A stretch of DNA of 64,000 nucleotides from positions 18,636,001-18,700,000 of the forward strand of contig JAPTOF010000005.1 of NCBI GenBank assembly GCA_028554755.1. The letters run 5' to 3'. The notes beneath the pieces were generated by a model. The model was not told the origin of the DNA. It worked only from the letters and a program-made list of their open reading frames with translations, and ran no database searches. This document shows positions 1-11,800 of this stretch, piece by piece. Origin of the DNA: Cordia subcordata (Eukaryota > Streptophyta > Magnoliopsida > Boraginales > Cordiaceae). Within the stretch, counting starts at the first letter, position 1, and each line of letters opens with the position of its first letter. The translations under genes were made by a program, and so were the position numbers.

Positions 1-134
1 GGTATCTGCACTCTCCCTCTTCCGTTGTCACTTGGATAGTCTTCAATTATGCTATTAAGGGCCTTGTTTAGTAATTCCAGTCAACGGTTTAGGACCCTCT
101 TAATATCCAAAATATGTCGTATGGTTTAAGCAAT
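1..134 (-). other. Presumed 3' UTR and downstream flank of the galactosyltransferase gene
   Basis: This stretch follows the stop codon (135-137) of the minus-strand galactosyltransferase gene and shows no coding motif. It is probably 3' untranslated sequence cut by the window edge. No poly(A) signal could be fixed with confidence. Confidence 0.4.
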
Positions 135-3100
135 TTAATCACCGCAGCATGTGGCTTGATTTCCCTCTTGAAGCTTTTGCCACAAACAAAGCATCTCTCT
201 AGGGGCTTGGTAGTGGGCAACCACATAACCATCCTTGCAGCCTACATTAGAAATTCTTTCTTCGTTCTCGTATCTAACATCCAAACCTTTCTTTTTCAAA
301 TCTGCGATCCAGATTCCCATAGCAACATCTTCTAGCTTGAAAATCTACGAAGTTAAACAACTTATAACTATAGTGTAGGAATGCCAAGTATCCAAAGGGT
401 AGAGCAGGAAAATGGCAGAGACCATGCAGGATAAGAATCATTTAGAGTTACCAGGGGAACAAGCAGAGTGTTTTCTTCATACCTTTAAATGCCCTTTCTT
501 GTGCCTCTTGCAGATTGCCTTTGCTATGTCACTTGAGACAACATAACCAGGACCATGTGCCCAAGGAGGGTAAGTTTCTTCAGGCCATTCCTTGAATAAT
601 GTTAGATAACCAGGAAATTAGACTGATCTTCCGTAATACAGATGACGATGCACATGGTAAAAGACCATTACATGGAAAATTCCTAAATACACAATTCATT
701 GAATGCCGTTTTTTTATCCATTTCTTGCTTGCATTCACCCCCATCAGTCAGATGCAGAACAGGAAAGGAGAAAGAGTGCAGCCATTTCAAAAGTTATGTC
801 ACAATGAAATTTAAGAATAATCAGGAAATTTGTTACCTCAGCACTAATAAACCACTTGCTGTCAGGATTTCTGTGAGGACGTGAATCAGAATTAATGAGA
901 CCATAAAGCAAGCCCCGACTCACGTTGATCCTATTCAACGATGCCAAGATTTCATCCACTCGAACAAATGCATCATCATCTGTTTTCATGACAAATTTTG
1001 CTGACACCACCTCCGTCTGTTGAAGAGATTAGGTCAAGCAAACACGTCGGACGTTTTCCAAAAGAAAGGAGAAGGTAGGACACTTACCCCGAAGATGCAG
1101 ATGGCTATGGTCTTCAATGTGATAAGGTTGTAGTAGTCAACAAAAGGCATCAACTGAATGTCTTTATATGTCCGTGCCTCATTCCAGAGCTCCTCATTCA
1201 CCATTTGGTTTTTATTCTACAAGAAAGGTCAGCTTTATATCAACTTCTCAAGCATTCTAGTACCAAGTCTCTCAAGGGATATTATCAGATGACAAACGAA
1301 AGAACTAATCTACAGAAAAGTGAAGCACTGTAGAAGAAGATAAAACGAAAGATCACTGGTATGTGGATGTGTCACATTCTCTTTGGTAGGAGACATATAT
1401 CTTTTGTTCTCTGAATACAGAAATCACATATTACATGTTCAATAGAGATGATAAAGACTCAGCCAGAGAGCCATTTACAAGAGAAAATACAGTCATGTTT
1501 GAAACAGCAAATCTTGATCGCAGTCCCCCACCAAAAGAAAAAGGTGCCAATAAAAATAAGGATGAGATTAAAGGGGGAAAACAGAACAAAATGCAGACTT
1601 ACCAAACCAACAAAGAAGCGTACTGCAACCTGTCCAGATCGCACTGCTGGGTACTGCATCCATGTTCTTCGAACTGCCATTCTGCGTTTAAAATTGTTTG
1701 CTGTCGAGAAGACACCAATAAAGAGGTTTAACTGTTTTCTTGGAGGAAGCAGAGATGATTTCAGAGCTTCTATGTCAGTTATGTGCTCTGAATCCTCTGA
1801 TGTTGGTAAGCCACTTGCTACCACGGAAATGAGTTTTATGTCCCCTGAAACCAAAACGTCACTTACAAGCCATGGCTCCAAAGTCTGGACATATAAACAG
1901 ATAAGAAGAGATCAATTCAGGCAAGCTGATTACTCTTAGCCAAAACCAGAAAGAAAACTGTGAAAAGAATTTACTTCTCGAAATGCAAATGATGATATGT
2001 GTCTTCCATCAACGGTCATATGAATCCCCTCTGATCCAACTCTGATTGTAGCCACAGACAGAAAACCTTGTTTGAAAGGAAAATATTTTTTCGGTTTAGA
2101 CCCATCCTGAACCATGGGAGAATTTGCTGCTACATTGGCATGTCTGCTACCACTCTGCTTAAAATGTTTACCCACCATCTCATTGCATTGGTCCAATTCA
2201 TCCACTGAAAAAACTAAATACGGTCAACTAACAGAATATTTGCCAAAATTAATTTCATAAAGCATATCTAATGAAAAGTAGAGAGAAGATATTTTATTTC
2301 TCATTTTTCTGTATAATGAAATGATACATGAGAAGAGTATTTATAGACACTCAAGTAACTAACATGTAACTGTCTTACTTGTACAACAAGTTGACTCTCT
2401 TGACTGTCAACTTACCTAACTAACTAACAACTATAATACATAAAATATCTAATCTAAAAGCTACTAGAAGCTTCTGTGCTCATCCTTATCAGCCCTCCTC
2501 AAGCTGAACTTGGGCTTGGATCAAGGGAAGCTTGCTCTTTAGACTATCAAACTGATGCTGAGTCAATGCTTTAGTGAATAGATCTGCAACCTGTTGATGT
2601 GTGGAAATATAAGATAGTTGAAAAGCCTTTGAAACAACCTATTCCCTAACAAAATGATAGTCAATCTCTACATGTTTGGTCCTGGCATGAAACACAGGAT
2701 TAGTTGCCAAAGCCATTGCAGAGATATTATCACAGTGCAGAACAAGTGTAATAACTGGAATAGATAGATCCTTAAGCAAATATGTAAGCCATCTAATCTC
2801 TGCTGCTGAATGAGCCATGGCCCCTGCTTCTGTGGAAGATCTAGCCACTGAATGTTGTTTCTTTGAAGACTAGGAAACAATATTAGGTCCTAAGTAGATT
2901 ACATAGCTAGTGGTAGACTTCCAATCTACTATATCTGAAGCCTAGTCTGAGTCACTATAACCTTGTAGATGAAGATTGCCTGCCCTATACAAAAGACCTT
3001 GCCCTAATGTCCCTTTTATAAACCTTAGAACCCTTTTTAATGATGCAAAGTCTGCAACAGTTAGACTATGCATCTTTTGACAAAGAGAATTAATGGCATA

Positions 3101-6100
3101 CTAAACATCTGGTCTAGTCATAGTTATATACTGCAGAGCACCAACCAAACTCCTGAATTGAGTTCCATTAGCATAAGGAGTATGATCTGCATTTTTTAGA
3201 GTTACTTTAGCTAAAGAAGGAGTCTGCATAGGAGAGCAATCAGTCATTCCTGCTTGATTGAGAATTTGTTTTGCATACTTAGTTTGATGCAAAATTAGAA
3301 CCTCAGAAGTATATTTAACTTCAATGCCTAAGAAATAGGAAAGAGGTCCAAGATCCTTCATTGCAAATTGAGTACTCAATTTTGCAAGCAGAGTAGAGAT
3401 GTAAGCATTATTGCTTCCAGTGACAATAATATCATCCACATAAACCAATAACAATGTAAAGTCTGTGGAAGTTTTGTGAACAAAAAGTGAAGTATCTGCA
3501 GAGCTAGAAGTGAACCCCAATGTATACAGAAAGCTAGAAAACTTATAATACCAACCTCCAGGAGCTTGTTTCAACCCATAGAGTGACTTCTTAAGCTTGC
3601 AAACATATCCAGGCTTAGTAGAATCTTCAAATCCTTGAGGATGAGACATATGAACCTCCTCATCCAGTGTACCATGTAGAAAAGCATTAGATACATCTAG
3701 TTGTTTAAGAGGCCAATGATTATGCAGAGCAAGACATATAACTGTCCTAATAGTAGGACTTTTGACTACAGGACTAAAGGTCTCTTGATAGTCAATTCCT
3801 TGCTTTTACAGATATCCTTTGGTTACCAATCTAGCCTTGTACCTAGCTACAGACCAATCTGCATGTGTCTTTATTCTGAACACCCATTTTGAACCAATTG
3901 CTTGTCTTCCTAAAGGCAAAGGAACTAAGTCCCAAGTTTCCTGAGCCTGTACTGCCTTGTATTCTTCTACCATAGCTTGAACCCAGCATTGATATTTAGA
4001 AGCCTCTTTGTATGTACTAGGCTCATGAGTTGTTGGAGTTGTGATTAAACTATGTAGTTGATACAGTAGAAGAGGTAAACAACCTGTTTTTGACCTTGTA
4101 AGCATGGGATGATTTGACATTGGAGCCATATTTTGAAAAGGCTCAGTGCATGATATTAGAGATGAAGACTGTGATGACTCAAATGAAGATATAGAATGAG
4201 AATGATGATGTGAGTGATCAGATGTATGATTAGGTTGAGATTGTATTGAAGATGGTAAAGCAGCACCTGAGGACTGAAAAGAGGAGCTAAAAAGAGAAGT
4301 AAGAGGTGCATGAGATTGTATCTCTGCAGGATTGTGACTTTGAATTCCTGAGCTTGAGGACGAATTAAAAGATGGTAAAGAATGGAAATTACTAGATGCA
4401 GAAGATAAAGAATTGAATATAGGTGGAAATTGAGTGGAAATGGCATCTGGACAAGATGAATGAAGTCTTGTAACTAAGAATTGATTAAGAGTGTCAGTGA
4501 CAGCTGCAAACTTAGGATAGGGATAGACATGTTCATCAAACTTGATATGCCTAGATATATAGACTTTGTGAGTTTCTATATCTAGACACTTGTAGCCTTT
4601 TGTTTGTGGGCAGAACCCTATGAAAACACAAGGTTTTGATTTTAGCTCAAGCTTGTGTTTGATGTAAGGTTTCAAATAAGGGTAACAGAGACAGCCAAAA
4701 GACTTAAAATCTTGATAGTTAGGCTGAATGGAGTATAGAAGTTCATAAGAAGACTTGTGATTAAGAACAGGAGTTGGAAGTCTATTAATCAAAAAATTGG
4801 ACATAGCCAATGCTTCCAACCAAAAATTTGGAGGTAAATTACTTTGATGAAGCAAAGTCAAAGTAGTTCAAGAAGATTCCTGTGCTTTCTTTCCACTCTT
4901 TCATTTTGTTCTGGAGTATATGGACAACTAGTTTGATGCAAAACACCAATAGACTGCAAATAGGACTGAAATTGTTTATTGATAAACTCTGTCCCATTGT
5001 CAATTCTTAAGACTTGCAAGTGAGCCTTTAATTGAGTTTTGATCAGTGCATGAAAGGTAAGAAATATAGAGAACACTTCTGATTTATTTTTCATTAGGTA
5101 AAGCCACACAAATCTTGCATAGTCATCAACAAAGGCTACACAGTATCTGAAACCCTGATTTGAAGGAACAGGGGCAGGACCCCATACATCAATATGCACT
5201 AACTGAAAAGGAACAGCAGAAACAGAAATAGACAAATCAAATGGCAACTTGTGTGATTTTGCTAAAGAACATGATTCACACTTAATAGTGTTTGTAGGTA
5301 ACCTAACACCTAGAATTTGAGACAAAGTTGCAGCAGTAGAAAAAGGAGGATGACCAAGTCTCTTGTGCCATAAGATCTCTGTAGAAATCTCTTTATTTTT
5401 GATGTTGGCAGGAAGAACTTCAACACCATTGTAGACTGATGATGAGTTGCTGTTGAAAGATAAAGAGATAGGCAGACAGTACAATCCTCCTTTACAGGGG
5501 GCCTTGTACAATGTAGAATGTGTGAGGTTGTCCAGAATTGCCACTTCCTTGGAATTAAAACAAATGGTGCAATTATTGTCATGTATAAGTTTGGAAATGG
5601 AGACAAGATTAGTTGCAATATGAGGAACATATAACACATTAGTAAGAATTAAAGGTTTAGAAGAGGTAGAAAGAGTACCATCACCTATGCTTTGAATGGT
5701 CAAAGTTTGGCCATTACCAACTGCTACTGTATCAGTACCACTATATGGTTGATGTGCCTGAAGCTGACTGAGATCATTTGTAACATATGTGTTGGCTCCT
5801 GAGTCAGGAACCCATTGCTGCTCATTGGTGGAAGTTAAAGAAGTTTGAGTAGTGTAGGCTTGCTTTCTGGCAGTAGGTTGAGGAGCATAGTTAATATGAT
5901 CAAATTTGTGCCAGCAATTAAGAGCAACATGATTTGCTTTTCCACAAATCTAACAGTATAACTTGATTTGTGTTGAAGGAGATTGTGAGAACTGAGAGAC
6001 AGTAGGTGATGTTCCTGGTGTTTGTGATGAAGAGGTACTAGAAACTGGTTGACCTGGAGGCCTGACCAGACCTCCTCTATTGTTGCCTCTGCCAATCCTT

Positions 6101-8737
6101 CCTCCTCTATTTCCTGGAAAACCTCTATCTCTTGATTGACCTCCTCTAGGTTGTGAGTTAGAATAAAGTGCTAGGTTGTGAGTTAGAATAAAGTGCTAGG
6201 TTGTGAGTTAGAATAAAGTGCAGTATGAACATTTTGTCCAGAAGGATCAGTGATAGAAAGAGAACCTTCCATCTTCATATAGAGTTCCTCTGAAATGAGA
6301 AGTGAGGAAAGTTCTGAAACAGTGATTTGACTAGGTCTAACCCTTATGGAAGCCCTGAATGAGTTATATTCTGAGGGTAAACCTCTCAAAATATACATGA
6401 CACAATCTTCTTGAGATACAAACTCATTTACACTAGCTAGACCATCTATGATGGTTTTTACATGATCAAGATAAGTTTGCATTGTCATGGATCCCTTGGA
6501 CAAATTAAGTTGAACTTTAAGTTGGTAGATGTGTGTTCTACTAAGAGAACTCAACCTCTGATGAAGAGCACTCCACACCTCAGCTACTGTTGGAAGATGA
6601 AATACTTGAGAGTGCACAGCTGGAGTCATTGTAGTAAACAAGCATAATCTCAGATAATCATCTTGAACCATCCATTTATCATAGGCTGGATTTGTAATGA
6701 GGTTGCCCTCTGCATCTTCAATTTCCATCGGAGAACAAGGAAGTTTACCAAGTACATGATCAAGAAGCGTTGAAGCTTGAAGAACACCTTGAACTTGTGA
6801 CCTCCATAACACAAAATTAGTGTTATCTAGTTTAAGATGAACTAGATTACCTATATTTTGAATAAATCGTTGAAGACCTGGAGAGATTTCCTCAGTTCCT
6901 GCTGGATTAAGAGCAGCAGCCATGAGCAAAGTTGAATAGTATTGCCAAAAAGAGATGAGCTGGGCTTTTGAAAGGAAGAAATGAATTGAAGATCTGAACC
7001 GATAGACTGATGCGCCTAAAGGAGAAGATCCTTCGATCAAAGTTTGAAGAGATTTGAAAGCTTCTAGATGAAGCTTTAATGGAGTTCTCCAATGGCAAAA
7101 CCCTAACAAAGAAGTGAGAGAAGAAGACTTATGAAGATAGTCTTCTAAAAAAAAAACCAGGGATGTTTCCTAAGCTCTGATTACCATAATGAAAAGTAGA
7201 GAGAAGATATTTTATTTCTCGTTTTTCTGTATAATGAAATGATACATGAGAAGAGTATTTATAGACACTCAAGTAACTAACATGTAACTGTCTTACTTGT
7301 ACAACAAGTTGACTCTCTTGACTGTCAACTCACCTAACTAACTAACAACTATAATACATAAAATATCTAATCTAAAAGCTACTAGAAGCTTCTGTGCTCA
7401 TCCTTATCAATATCTGATGCAATCTAGAAATAAAATTAAAAGTGAGGACACTGGAACTGAATTAACAGATAAAAAGAACTGGAACTTCTTAGTTGCAGAG
7501 AACCAAAGACATACACAAAATGTATATTGCAGACCGAAAATGATATACAAATGTCAATAAAAGACAATCCAGTTCACAACGCAGATTGCCCCGAATGCTA
7601 CAGGTCCAAGGGTTATATCTCCTTCTCCATTCCTACTGACCACCCCCCACCGAAAGGAAAGACAAAATAGTTATTAAAAAAAGAAATGAAAAGAAAACAG
7701 TCATGGGCCACTAAAATGACAGGAAGAAGATATACTGAGCCCCAAAAAGAAAAAAAAAATATTTATTTAAAAAAAAAAAGGGAAAAGAAAACATAGTCAA
7801 GGGAAAGCATAATTAATACCCACACTAAACTGACACGAAGAAGATATACTGAGCCCAGAAGGAAAACAAGAGGCATTTAGATGAATGCTTCACGCACAAA
7901 CAAGCATGTTTTCCGCACATTTTAGAGATGGCACGTTGATGAATATACACAAAATAAGAAAATGTATAGCTTTCTACCTTTCTTAATCTTTTCGGGAGTA
8001 GGAGATGGACAGCGTTCCTCTCCTCCCCAGTCATGGCCCACTGTCCAGGTGTTCTGGACTATAACTGGATCCTCTGTTAATTTATCACCATGAAGCCTAA
8101 CATTGTAGTGCAAAATAATAGGAGGATCTGGTTCCCCTGGAAGTGGTTCTCCAGTCAAGTCAATCCTGAAATTACCCAGGAAACCATTTGGAATGCCAAT
8201 AATTGTGATTGAAGAACCCTGTGTCAAGCCACAAAGCACTCGCAACCTAAAGTTCTTCTCATTCAGTTCCGTGGCATTCGATTTGTTAAGAAAATGAGGA
8301 CATTGTTTCTCTTTTCCCCTCCTCTGTGAAGTATCATTGCTGTCAGTTTTCTCCTGTTCAGCAGATGTCATAAGGTTCTTCCACGCAATGCCAGCTTGTT
8401 TAAAAGCCTCTACAGCATTTGGTAAAACCTGAGCATGGGTAACTAAGTGACTCAAACGGTTCCATGTGTGCAAAGATTCTTGCTCTTCATTGGACAGATT
8501 CCTTGCAGCAAAAAGATCAGAAAATATACTCTCTGCAGAAACCACTTCAGATGTTTTTTCCGAACTGTAAACAGCAGGTGGGGTTCCAGAAGTGATCCAT
8601 TCTAGAGGATTTGTAGTATTAAAATATGCAGGACCAGTAACGTAGTTTTCCTTGATGGGGTTCCGGATTACGTAATACCCCAGAAGCAATAACATCAGCA
8701 AGGATGAGCTTATAACACCACCATACCATTTCTTCAT
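135..8737 (-). CDS. Hydroxyproline O-galactosyltransferase, GT31 family, galectin domain (GALT3-like)
   Basis: This is a type II Golgi enzyme expected to add the first galactose to hydroxyproline of arabinogalactan proteins. Seven exons join in frame: 8737-7978, 2204-1975, 1884-1603, 1216-1088, 1016-837, 590-483 and 344-135, all with GT-AG introns, giving 632 aa. Residues 8-24 form a single N-terminal membrane anchor after a short basic cytoplasmic end (MKKWYGG). Residues about 160-330 form a galectin-type domain. The GT31 catalytic part follows, with the [13 protein letters not shown] block in exon 3, the metal-binding KTDDDAF motif (D480-D482) in exon 5, and the EDVAMGIW block in exon 7. 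Length and order match plant GALT proteins; the GALT3-like label is from memory of the family and less certain. Intron 1 is 5,773 bp because a Copia retrotransposon sits in it in the same orientation. The coding exons themselves are undamaged. Confidence 0.93.
2269..2491 (-). repeat. 3' LTR of the Copia element
   Basis: This 223-bp LTR is the downstream one in element orientation, with the same TATA box at 2338-2345. It is flanked by target duplication ATATC at 2264-2268. As it lies in sense inside the host intron, its promoter and its poly(A) signal could both affect the host transcript. Confidence 0.95.
2492..2503 (-). other. Polypurine tract of the Copia element
   Basis: The minus strand reads CTTGAGGAGGGC immediately before the 3' LTR, a typical Copia polypurine tract. 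It also encodes the last residues of the polyprotein frame, whose TGA stop is made of the first three bases of the LTR (2489-2491). Confidence 0.8.
6146..6220. repeat. Three tandem copies of a 25-bp unit in Copia gag
   Basis: The unit beginning CTAGGTTGTGAG is repeated exactly three times (6146-6170, 6171-6195, 6196-6220). Because 25 is not divisible by 3, the extra copies shift the gag reading frame and end the gag ORF at 6183. Confidence 0.95.
7175..7186 (-). other. Primer-binding site of the Copia element
   Basis: Directly inside the 5' LTR the minus strand reads TGGTAATCAGAG. This is the usual Copia site complementary to initiator methionine tRNA (TGGTATCAGAG) with one extra A. The insertion may weaken priming. 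Confidence 0.8.
7187..7409 (-). repeat. 5' LTR of the Copia element
   Basis: This 223-bp LTR is the upstream one in element orientation. It carries a TATA box (TATAAATA on the minus strand, 7256-7263). It differs from the other LTR by one G/A and one C/T change. The flanking target duplication ATATC is at 7410-7414. Confidence 0.95.
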
Positions 8738-8831
8738 TTCTATACGAAACCAGTGAGCATCAATTCATTTGGATCCCAAATATATAAGTCGAACTTCAAA
8801 GGACCTGAAGGTCATGGGTTGTGATAAATGC
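8738..8831 (-). other. Likely 5' UTR segment of the galactosyltransferase, starting at a 3' splice site
   Basis: Reading the minus strand towards the start codon, a good acceptor (CTATTGCAG, ending at 8832) precedes 94 bases with no in-frame coding continuation. This suggests a 5' UTR intron. A possible upstream donor (TCTCCG followed by GTAATG) lies near 11,315, in sequence that looks like a CT-rich leader. The link between them is inference; transcript reads would settle it. Confidence 0.4.
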
Positions 8832-11800
8832 CTGCAATAGCATATTCACAAAATAGGGCACTTAGTAAGAAGACAATGTAGAGTTGAAAGCGTGTATTTG
8901 AAGGTAGTTATATATTGTCACCTAGTGGTTAGTCTTGATTACGATATCCCCCTATGATTAGAATAAACTACGTTGAAAATCTTTTTGGCTGCTATTAGAT
9001 CTATGTCCAAAGTTTTTGCATGACTAGCTAAAGATAAAAACATAACGTTCAAGGATGCACACCTACACCCAAAAAGCCAAACTGCAACCTATGGAAAACA
9101 CTTATACTCCATTTGTTGTTTCCCTTTCTTCTTTTTCTTCCTCCTTTTCTTTTCTTTTTTCTGAGAGGGGAAGGGGGGTGAGGGTGGTATTGTACGTGCT
9201 AGGGGAAAGGATCACATCGTCAATTCAAGTGATTTACAATGCATTCACTTAATCCTCAGTCCTATCACCAAGATTTCTTGAGGCAATGTACAGTTTTGCC
9301 ACTTCAATACACTCTTTACTGACCAAAAGTACAGCCTAAAGCATGCTCTTATGGAAATTCCAGCAATTATTTCTTTGGCAGTCAAAAAATTGATGAAGTG
9401 TCAAACGAATCTGTGTGACAGCAAACTTACTGCATACATCAGCACTACAAACATATACCAGATGCATTTGAAATTGTAAAAAGTTCTAAACCAAGCAAAA
9501 ACAGTTCTGTGACAGCAAACTTACTGCATACATCAGCACTACAAACATATACCAGATGCATTTGAAATTGTAAAAAGTTCTAAACCAAGCAAAAACAGTT
9601 CAAGGAAAATATACAGACTTGAGTAGATTACAAAGAAATTCTTTATATATATAGTCACAAAATGAAAACTCAGGTGTCTTTTGTTATCTTCAGCGTGCAT
9701 GATCAGACATGTCTTTGTGGATTAAATGTCTATATCTTGAAGTGGGAACTGACAATAAAAGGAGAATTCTCAAAATTTAACTAGCATTCACCAATATAAA
9801 AAGAGAGTCCAATAGGTTCATGCAATACATTCTCATCCATGCAATTTTACCAAACATAAGCTACTTTTGAAAATTAATGTTGCCACTGCTGAAAATGCTA
9901 ACTGGGACTTTAAATTGACAATTTAATACACATGGAAGCACAACCACAGACAAAGAGAGGATAAGTAGTCAATCCTCACTTTCGTTGGCCCAGTCTGAGA
10001 TTTTAAATCCAAAAAAGTCAAGATTTTCAAGTATTTCCTTATCTTTCACCAACATGGTATAATTAGTCAAGAAGTGCCTAAACATTCTATTCAACTTTCT
10101 TACTTCAATGTTTTGTAATGGACCGTTTGCCCCCTTCCATGGGTTTTAACTAAATGGAAAATGTGATGCTTCCCCTGAATTTGAGTCCTCGAAAACAAAA
10201 TCATAAACTATAAGAAACTTAAAGAAAGAAAATACATTTTGAAGATAATCAGAGCAACTCAATTTAGAAGACGAAAAGGAAGATGGAAAACTCAAAATTT
10301 GAGTATCAGTCAGGCAACCTTCATAAACCAAAAAAGAAGGAATAGTGAAATTCAACCTATGAGGCTATAACCATATTCTCATTAATCCTGACCCTCTCCA
10401 TAACTTCTCTTATGAGAAGAAAATGTATCCTACTGTATTGTATCTCCGCCATGTTTAGAAGAAGTAAGCTTAAGGCCCAAAAAAAAAAAAAGTTAAGAAG
10501 TAAAACTTAATTAGCATCTTTGTATTAATTGTTAAAACAGTCAAAAGGGGCCAAAGAAGCAATACTGATGTCTGATATCATGACTAAGCACAACTTAATT
10601 TCATGCAGGACAAATTAAATAATACTAAGTTAATCTACTTGCAGACAACAGTTACAACCAAGATTACAAAAACTAAACTAAATTCGACCCCGAAACGTGT
10701 GCTACATCCCCTAATGCTCAATTGCTTCACGTTGCCTCCAAAAAGCAGATCCCCAAACTCGACTTCAAAAATAAAAAAGAAAAAAAAAAGAATAATCGTT
10801 TACAAAGATCAGCAAAGAAGCCTTGCAAATGTCGTTCTGCACAATATATAACAATTAAAAAATAGAGAAAATTTTTTTTAAAAAAGAAAATGATTTGACA
10901 AAGAATTACCAAAATAATCTGACAATACGTTATATGACACATATAAAACAACCGACAAATAAAAAATACAGCAAAAGAAAGCCAAAACACCCTAATTCCA
11001 CAAACAGTACCCAAAAAAATCTCAGAATATAGCATTAAATTGACAAAAGAAGAAAAGAACACAGCATTTTAACCCAACTACGAGAAGTCAAATTAATTAG
11101 CTACATATGATCACAAAAAACAATTATCGCCACCATTATTGTTCATCTAAAGCCACAAAGACTAAATATTTCAACAAAAGGAAAAATTAACTCGTCTCAT
11201 ACACACACACACGCTACACACAGCAATTGCATCATAAACATTCGCAATAATATTTTCTCCAAACCCAAAAAGAGAAAAAAGAAAATCCAAATTACAGATC
11301 GGAAATGCATTACCGGAGAAATCAATCGCCGAGAGAGGGCCAAAAAAACACAAAAAATTAACATATGCAAATACATACAATGTGTTTGTGTATGTGTAGA
11401 CGAACCAATGATAGAGAAGCTAAACGCGGTTGTTGATAAGCTAGTTGGACTGGACTTCAAGTCTACGCTAAAGAAAAAGCAGAAGCATTTATAACTACTT
11501 ATAAGTAATTTTGTTGGTACAAGTGTTGCACAAGTTTGAAATGTGGACCTGAGATGAGTCAAAGTACTATGTTGTCGACGTCTTGTTCGCGTTTCTGCCA
11601 CTAGAAAACTCGGCGTATGTATACGTATAGGTCTCTGTATGTATAGGTTTATGCATATAAATATATGTATATTTATTTATGTATATATTATACGAATAAA
11701 GAAATTGATAGTTATGAAAAAGGAAGAGAAAGGTGTATTGCAGTGTTTTGTGCTGGCTTTTTGTTCTTCATTGGTTTTTGCTCATGAAAAAATATTTTTT

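Larger units (their letters stand above)
2489..6923 (-). pseudogene. Broken Copia gag-pol polyprotein
   Basis: Gag starts at the ATG at 6923 (a longer open frame begins at 7109) and holds the Copia gag block. It is followed by an RG-rich linker, a CCHC zinc knuckle near 5915-5960, protease with WVPDSGA near 5800-5810, integrase with the HHCC finger and D,D,E core (about 5250-4880), reverse transcriptase with YVDD near 3445-3455, and RNase H up to the LTR. Lesions: a 25-bp unit triplicated at 6146-6220 (two extra copies add 50 bp, out of frame), TAG at 5950-5952 in the zinc knuckle, a single-base frame shift near 4861-4868 at the integrase end, TAA at 3806-3808, and TAG at 3101-3103, 2942-2944, 2870-2872 and 2639-2641. 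Most stops fall where the family has tryptophan or glutamine, fitting C-to-T or G-to-A change. Confidence 0.92.
2269..7409 (-). mobile_element. Complete Ty1/Copia LTR retrotransposon in galactosyltransferase intron 1
   Basis: The element is 5,141 bp long. Two 223-bp LTRs flank an internal region with domains in Copia order: gag, zinc knuckle, protease, integrase, reverse transcriptase, RNase H. The target-site duplication ATATC is present at 2264-2268 and 7410-7414. On the minus strand each LTR starts TGATAAGG and ends TTTTCATTA. The primer-binding site and polypurine tract are both visible. The LTRs differ at two positions (both transitions), so the insertion is recent. It lies in the same transcriptional sense as the host gene. 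The polyprotein is broken in at least eight places, so this copy cannot be autonomous. Confidence 0.96.

Noticed and set aside
1435..1939. Plus-strand ORFs of 98 and 163 codons
   Set aside because: They are antisense shadows of exon 3 of the galactosyltransferase.
11197..11601. 134-codon minus-strand ORF
   Set aside because: Serine/threonine/phenylalanine-rich with no domain; more likely leader or promoter sequence of the galactosyltransferase.
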